A stretch of 64,000 nucleotides of DNA, taken from positions 1 to 64,000 of the forward strand of contig LLCB01000304.1 of assembly GCA_001414345.1 (NCBI GenBank). Direction: 5' to 3'. The notes under the pieces were generated by a model that was not told the origin of the DNA, searched no databases, and saw only the letters and a list, made by a program, of their open reading frames with translations. Positions 58,454-64,000 of the stretch are shown here, one piece after another (within the stretch, counting starts at the first letter, position 1; each line of letters begins with the position of its first letter). Origin of the DNA: Hymenoscyphus infarciens. Lineage: Eukaryota; Ascomycota; Leotiomycetes; Helotiales; Helotiaceae. A program made the position numbers and the translations under genes.

Positions 58454-61400
58454 ATGTCGACCGCCAACCTTCTCAATCAAAATCTGGACGATAGCGACGA
58501 GGAAGATGATAACTTCAACCCCCAACCTGCCGATGTCTCTGATGCCGAGGGCGGAGACGACGACGACGATGCCGGCGCGCAGATCCAAAATGAGGCATTG
58601 AAAGGACGGGTGAACAATGATAATGATTCTGAGGATGGGGGTGGCGACAATGAAAGAGCGCGACCATCGCGAAATGATGATGAGGATGATGAGGAAGGTG
58701 GGGAGGAGGACGATGAGGAAGACGACGAAGAGGATGAGGATGAAGAGGAAATCTCGGTAGGTTTTGCCCTTTGAGAGCAAAAGCTGGGGCTAGCTGGCTG
58801 CCTAGGGATTTTTCATCCTGGGCTGACCTATGGGTTGTCAATCTGTGGTTACTTACCAATTGTAGGGTCCTAAAAGAAAGCGCGTAAAGCGAAGCAATCG
58901 AAATGTCTTCCTCGATGTCGAAGCCGAAGTGGATGAGGATGAAGACGAAGACGAGAACGACGATGATGAAAACGAAATCCGAGATAATTTCATTGCAGAT
59001 ACCCATCCAGATGATATGGCAGATCTCCCAGCGGGTGGTGAGATGGACGATAGACGGCACAGAGAATTGGATAGACAGCGTGAGATTGAGGCAAGCATGG
59101 ATGCAGAACAACAAGCCGAAGCCTTGCGATTACGATACGCCAATAAGAGTAGAAATGGTAGGGGGCTGGGCGATTCCGATGTGGTACCAAGACGACTTCT
59201 TCTCCCTAGTATCAACGATCCAAGTATTTGGGCAGTTAGGTGTAAAGAAGGCAAGGAAAGAGAGGCCATTTTCTCCATCATGAAACGAGTAGAAGAAAAA
59301 ATGGGCACCAAGGACGAACTTGCAATCACATCTGCATTCGAGCGAGGCGGTACACAATCAACCATGAAGGGATTTATTTATGTGGAAGCCCAGCGGTCTT
59401 CGGATATTTTGACTGCTATGGATGGCCTTATGAACGTATACCCTCGAACGAAGATGGAGATGATTGAAATCAAGGAAATGCCGGACCTTCTCAGAGTTTC
59501 GAAAACTCCTGCCCTAGAACCCGGAGCTTACGTTCGGCTAAAGCGCCCTCCTAAGTATGCCGGAGATCTTGCTCAGGTTATCGATGTGACAGACACCGGT
59601 CTAGAACTACGAGTTCGATATGTGCCTCGTCTGGATTATGGTATGCATGAAGATGCGAATGCAGGCCCAGATAGCGGGAAGAGAAAGCGAGCTGCAGCGG
59701 GCCCTAGACCACCACAGCGACTGTTTTCGGAGGTTGACGCAAAGAAAAGACACGCCAAATATTTACAAGGAAATCCCCAAACAAAAACTTGGTCATATCT
59801 CGGAGATGAGTATGTTAACGGTTTCGTCGAAAAGGATGTAAAACTCCAGGTCATTAACGTCAAAGATGTCAATCCAACATTAGAAGAAGTGACCAGATTT
59901 GCGTCTGGCGCTGAAGATGGTACCGAAAATCTCGATTTGAATGCTCTTGCTGCGAGTCTTAAAGCGAGTACTGCAAATGCATCATATCAACCTGGCGACA
60001 TCATCGAGGTCTACGATGGCGAGCAAAAGGGAGTTATGGGAAAAGCCATATCTATCCGAAGTGATATTGTCTCAATGAAGGTCACAGAAGGTGCTTTGAA
60101 AGGCCAAACTATCGAGGTCCCTACCAAGGGGCTACGAAAGAGATTCAGAGAGGGTGATCACGTGAAAGTCATTGGTGGCAGTCGATACCGTGACGAGGTT
60201 GGTATGGTGGTCAAAATTGTGGAAGATCGCGTCACTCTTCTGAGCGATCAAGGAAACGCTGAAATTACGGTATTCAGCAAGGATTTGCGAGAAGCAAGCG
60301 ACTCTGGTGGAGGTGGATCGCTTGGCCAGTACGAGCTTTGGGACTTGGTTCAACTGGATGCCGCCACCGTTGCCTGTATTGTCAAGGTTGATCGGGAATC
60401 GATGGTTGTTTTGGATCAGAATAATCAGACACGAACAGTCATGCCATCGCAAATCTCCAACAAAGTGGAGAAACAAAGAGGCGGTGGCATTGCTACTGAC
60501 CGCAATGGTCATGAGATCAAGCTGGACGAGAACGTCAAGGAGCATGGCGGGGAAGGCAGAGTGGGAAAGATTATCCACATCCATCGAACTTATCTCTACC
60601 TTCGTAGCTCTTCCCAGAGCAAGAATGCAGGCATTTTCGTTACGCGCACCAACGCTGTCAACAGTGTAGCTGCGAAGGGTGTTACCACAGTCAGTGCAGG
60701 ACCTGATCTGACTTCAATGAACCCAGCAATGAAGCGCAACACCGGAGGTGCTGCTGGCGGAGATATGCCACCTCCAAAATCCTTTGGAAGAGATCGTTCA
60801 ATTGGTCAGACAGTCACAATCCGAAAAGGACCGTATAAGGGACTGCTTGGTATTGTGAAGGAGACTTCCGACAACAATGCACGTGTTGAACTCCATACTA
60901 AAAACAAGACAGTCAATGTACCAAAGGATGCCTTGGCATTCAAAGATAGACTTACTGGTGCTTCGATCGATCCCAATTCGAGAGGTGGCAGAGGAGGTTT
61001 CATCCCGAGAGGAGGAGGACGCGGAGGTGCTACCCCCCATGGAGGAAGTGGATGGGATGGTGGGCGTACACCTGCAGCTGGAGGTGACACTGGCCGAACT
61101 CCAGCTTGGGGCAATAACCGAAGTAAGTCGTTTTTTCACTATTTCTTGAATTTTACTAACCTGCACAGCACCTGCTATGGCAAATGGCGGCCGAACACCT
61201 GCCTGGAAAGCGCCCGATAACAATGGAGGCCGAACGCCTGCTTGGGCTGATGGCTCACGAACAACCAATCCATACGACGGTAGTCGAACATCATACGGTG
61301 GAGGCAACCGAACTCCAGCCTGGTCTTCGGGAGCCAAAACTCCAGCCTACGGAATGTCAAGTGGCTTCGACGCAGGTTCCAAAACTCCAGGCTATTCCGG

Positions 61401-61821
61401 CAGTGGAGGAGGAGATGCATGGGGATCCAAAACCCCAGCCTACAACCAACCCACACCAGCAGCCGAGAGTTGGGGTGCAAACCAACCTTCGGGTGGCCAA
61501 GGCTGGGGAGGCAATAACCCATATGATGCTCCTACACCCGGTAACCATATGTCTGCTCCCACGCCTGCTGCGATGAATGCTCCAACTCCAGGCGCCTATT
61601 CTGCTCCGACGCCGGCACCGTATAACGCGCCTACGCCTGGGGCGGCTCCCACGCCGGCTCCGGGTTGGGGTGGTGGTTGGGGGGCTCCCACCCCTCAGGC
61701 TATGGATGCTCCTACTCCGGGTGGGCAACAGGGATATTATGGTGCGCCTACGCCTGGGGCTTATGGGATGCCTGAGACGCCGGCTGCGAATTATGATGAG
61801 GGACCGAGATATGTTGATTAG
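58454..61821 (+). CDS. SPT5: Transcription elongation factor Spt5
   Basis: Three exons (58454-58756, 58866-61122, 61169-61821), introns 109 and 46 nt, 1070 residues, usual for fungal Spt5. An acidic start (about 1-190, long Asp/Glu runs) leads to the NGN domain (about 206-305, [20 protein letters not shown]) that pairs with Spt4. KOW modules begin near 317 ([19 protein letters not shown]), 474, 526 ([20 protein letters not shown]), 586, 652 and 745 ([20 protein letters not shown]). The C-terminal repeat region (about 800-1070) has GGRTPAW-type units and then APTPG-type units, the phosphorylated tail that recruits elongation and capping factors. The Spt4-Spt5 complex clamps RNA polymerase II or I and promotes processivity. 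The start [10 protein letters not shown] is preferred over the in-frame ATG 15 bases upstream from family resemblance. The gene shows no RIP damage. Confidence 0.96.
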
Positions 61822-63752
61822 ATAGGTAATTGGGTTTGGGGGAAGCATGGGGGTGTGAAAATTGTTATTTTGGCTTTGGTCGGGTTTGATGCATATGGGG
61901 AGGGGTTCGAGCTTTTATTTTTCTTCATCCACCTTTGTCTTAAATCAAAACCTCGCACTGGGAGTTAGTTTTTTTCTCTCTTGCAAGCATACTTTTTTCT
62001 GCTATTGTCTTAACAGGAAATGGAGAACTTCATAGCATTGAAATTGAAATAGTGGATTAGAAACTAAACTTCGTACAGTGAAACTACCTAATGAGTGAGT
62101 GGGGATTCTAGCCTTCCGGGTTTCTACTAAGATTACTTATGGCTTTACAAAGATCGCAACGCGATGACTTAAAATGTCAGAAATACGACAAAAAATATGG
62201 CTAGATTCGAGGGATGCTAATTCATGTTTTATCTTTCAAGTGTTAGACTTTTTGATGTTAATTGCGTCGAGTTGTGTGCGTTGGTAGCAATGGTGCCACC
62301 GGGAGTAAGTCTTGGTAAGTACTAGGTTTACTCGGTGATCAACCACTTGTTTTCTTTTCATAGACTAGTAGCCGAGTCGTAAAAAAAGCTTTGACGGTTG
62401 ACAGATGTCAGAAAGGTATTTGACCCATCTAGCTAGCCCGTATCTGGAGTCAGTTGTCGGTTGAACGTGGGGTACCCTCGTGTCGGATTTTTGTTTGGTC
62501 TAACTGGTTTGAGAAAGATTGTAAATGTTTGAAATAAATTTTGGAGAATACTTGAGAAGTTAGATAGTCCAGATGGAGAATCTTGGGCTGGAAATTCTAA
62601 ATGCTGTTCTATTTTGAGGGATTGTAGAGGTACTGTAATCGGGTTGCTTCGTTAGCAGCGTATAGACAACGGCCGAGGAGGAAACCCTCCCAGGCTGAGT
62701 GAGGTTGGATCTTTTTGTCGTTGCTAAAAATAGGAATGGGTTTTTGGGTTTAGGTTCGTTCATCCAATCGCCTTTGGATTCTCGAGATGTACTCGAACCG
62801 GGAAGTTCCTTGTGGAGGCTTTGCTCTCTGCTTGGGATGCTGATTTTATCTATAAATGCAATATTTGAAAGGAAACTTGAGAAATGAAGGTACTTGGTAG
62901 TATGATGTAACTGAACATATTTTGGATAAATAGGCTTTAAAAGGGGGTATAGTATAGAGCTGGGGCATGTTTTTATTAGCCAGGTGCGGAATGTGGATGC
63001 GGTCTGGATACGGGTTATTGGAGATCTGCTTACCCCTGAAAATAAGTCTTTGATAGGTCCAGAGACCTGGTCCGCGAAAGGTTGGTAAATGTCTAGTTGA
63101 GAATACGAGGTTGCGTGCCCCGGACTAGAAAATACGCATTACATTTTGGAGTCCTGGACCTTGGAAGTTTGCCATGATTTTTCCTTTTACTCAACAGGAA
63201 TTGGTGACTTGGTGACTTGGTGACTTGGTGACTTGGCTTGGGACCGCCTTGCCCGCTTCCGCCCCCTAATCAACAAGTCTGGTCGGCACTGCACTCTGAT
63301 ACTACCCTACGCCGACTCTGCACAAACTACGCCGCAGTGGAAATTCTAGTCTCTCACCAAGTCAACTCTAAACCACCTACTGTCGTTTGCATCGCCTGTG
63401 TCCTTGAGCCTCCTTTTCTTCCGTATTTTCTTCGGCGACGTCAAATTGAAAATCGGCAAAGGCTCGCCGGCGTAACCTACGATTAATTGTGGCGCGCAGG
63501 GCCGATCAGAGCGGATAATTTAGGGGCCGATACGATACGATACGAACGAAATAAAAGCACCTCCCGATTTGTTTCATCTTGCTCATCAACGAGCCACTTG
63601 CAGAGTTGCACGCTTGCTGCATTGGCAGCCCCGTCATCGTTGCTGCGTGGATCTCCAGGTTCTTCCTCTCACCTTATTTTTCTTCCCAGCTGCCACCTGC
63701 ACCCAGAAAAGCAAATCATGGCGTGTTGAGCAATAAAAGTTCACCTACCTGC
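61822..63752. other. Intergenic region downstream of Spt5
   Basis: 3' UTR-like DNA to about 62000, then spacer with only short frames. Small repeats are TTGGTGAC four times (63201-63232) and GATAC three times (about 63529-63543). The GC-rich end probably holds the promoter of a gene starting near the window edge. Confidence 0.5.
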
Positions 63753-64000
63753 ATGCTGCTAGCTTCGTTGTTGTATGCGGCTCCCCCGGCGCTCCTCGTC
63801 GATGTTGCGACGTCTGTGAATATCAATGCTATGGAAAAGTCGAGATCCCGCCCGAAGGCCATTCAGGAACATCACCGCGATGACCATGTGCGAAGTGGGA
63901 GAAGGAGTCCCAGCCAAGACGACGACGACGCGATGACACAGGAGAGAGATGCGTGGCAGTGGCAAGCGGGAGCATGGGAAAGGCAGAGGCATATGGTTGA
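63753..64000 (+). CDS. Possible 5' end of a gene cut by the window edge
   Basis: A frame opens with ATG at 63753 (MLLASLLYAAPPALLV) and stays open to the last base. A second in-frame ATG at 63831 starts MEKSRSRPKAIQEHHRDD and continues with SQDDDDAMTQERDAWQWQ. The second start gives a hydrophilic, codon-plausible N-terminus, the first a signal-peptide-like one. No family can be named from at most 82 residues. Confidence 0.3.
   Translation, partial: MLLASLLYAAPPALLVDVATSVNINAMEKSRSRPKAIQEHHRDDHVRSGRRSPSQDDDDAMTQERDAWQWQAGAWERQRHMV

Noticed and set aside
58355..59365. Long minus-strand frames over Spt5
   Set aside because: Shadows of the acidic Spt5 coding sequence. The plus-strand frame has clear NGN and KOW domains.
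1..64000. tRNA or rRNA genes
   Set aside because: I looked for tRNA B-box-like words and rRNA-like conserved blocks by eye and found no convincing gene. A covariance-model scan would be decisive.

Overview
The window is nuclear DNA of a filamentous ascomycete (Pezizomycotina). A helotialean/leotiomycete-type genome is my best guess, but class level is not proven. The evidence is short GT-AG introns of about 46-127 nt, fungal gene families (tricalbin, Spt5, a fungal nucleoside-phosphorylase NLR, a Zn2Cys6 relic) and an extreme two-compartment composition. GC-balanced gene islands alternate with AT-rich blocks in which CpA and TpG have almost vanished, the footprint of repeat-induced point mutation (RIP).

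Layout. 1-2810: the end of a RIP-mutated LTR element and a hairpin-rich tandem array. 3.3-12.5 kb: an eroding gene island with an intact NmrA/ergot-type dehydrogenase, a Zn2Cys6 relic, an alpha/beta hydrolase, a frameshifted quinone-oxidoreductase-like gene, a decayed PNP/NB-ARC NLR and a conserved PPxY membrane protein. 12.6-34.4 kb: an AT block of nested LTR retrotransposons. Gypsy element A (15183-33259, target duplication GAATA) was invaded by Gypsy element G (20359-26158, GATAA) and by gag-bearing element E (26800-31722, CTCCT/CTTCT). E was itself invaded by the small element B (29019-30288, ATAAT).

34.5-49.1 kb: a housekeeping island with a small ORF, a two-membrane-span protein, a large tricalbin on the minus strand and a large conserved protein of unknown function. 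49.6-58.1 kb: a second AT block containing the non-autonomous LTR element C (50385-53736, AGATA), a solo LTR (56245-56522) and many LTR fragments. 58.4-61.8 kb: the elongation factor Spt5. 61.8-64 kb: intergenic DNA and the possible start of another gene at the right edge.

How it fits together. The two housekeeping genes (tricalbin, an ER-plasma membrane tether, and Spt5) are intact. The accessory island next to the repeats holds genes broken by frameshifts and, in the NLR, by stop codons of the C-to-T kind that RIP produces. In the retroelements, RIP changed gag zinc-knuckle Cys/His to Tyr and reverse-transcriptase YLDD to YLDN. I see no new defence or metabolic system. The most unusual content is the repeat architecture: exact LTR and target-duplication pairs, chimeric LTRs, a near-500-bp inverted LTR pair and a hairpin array.
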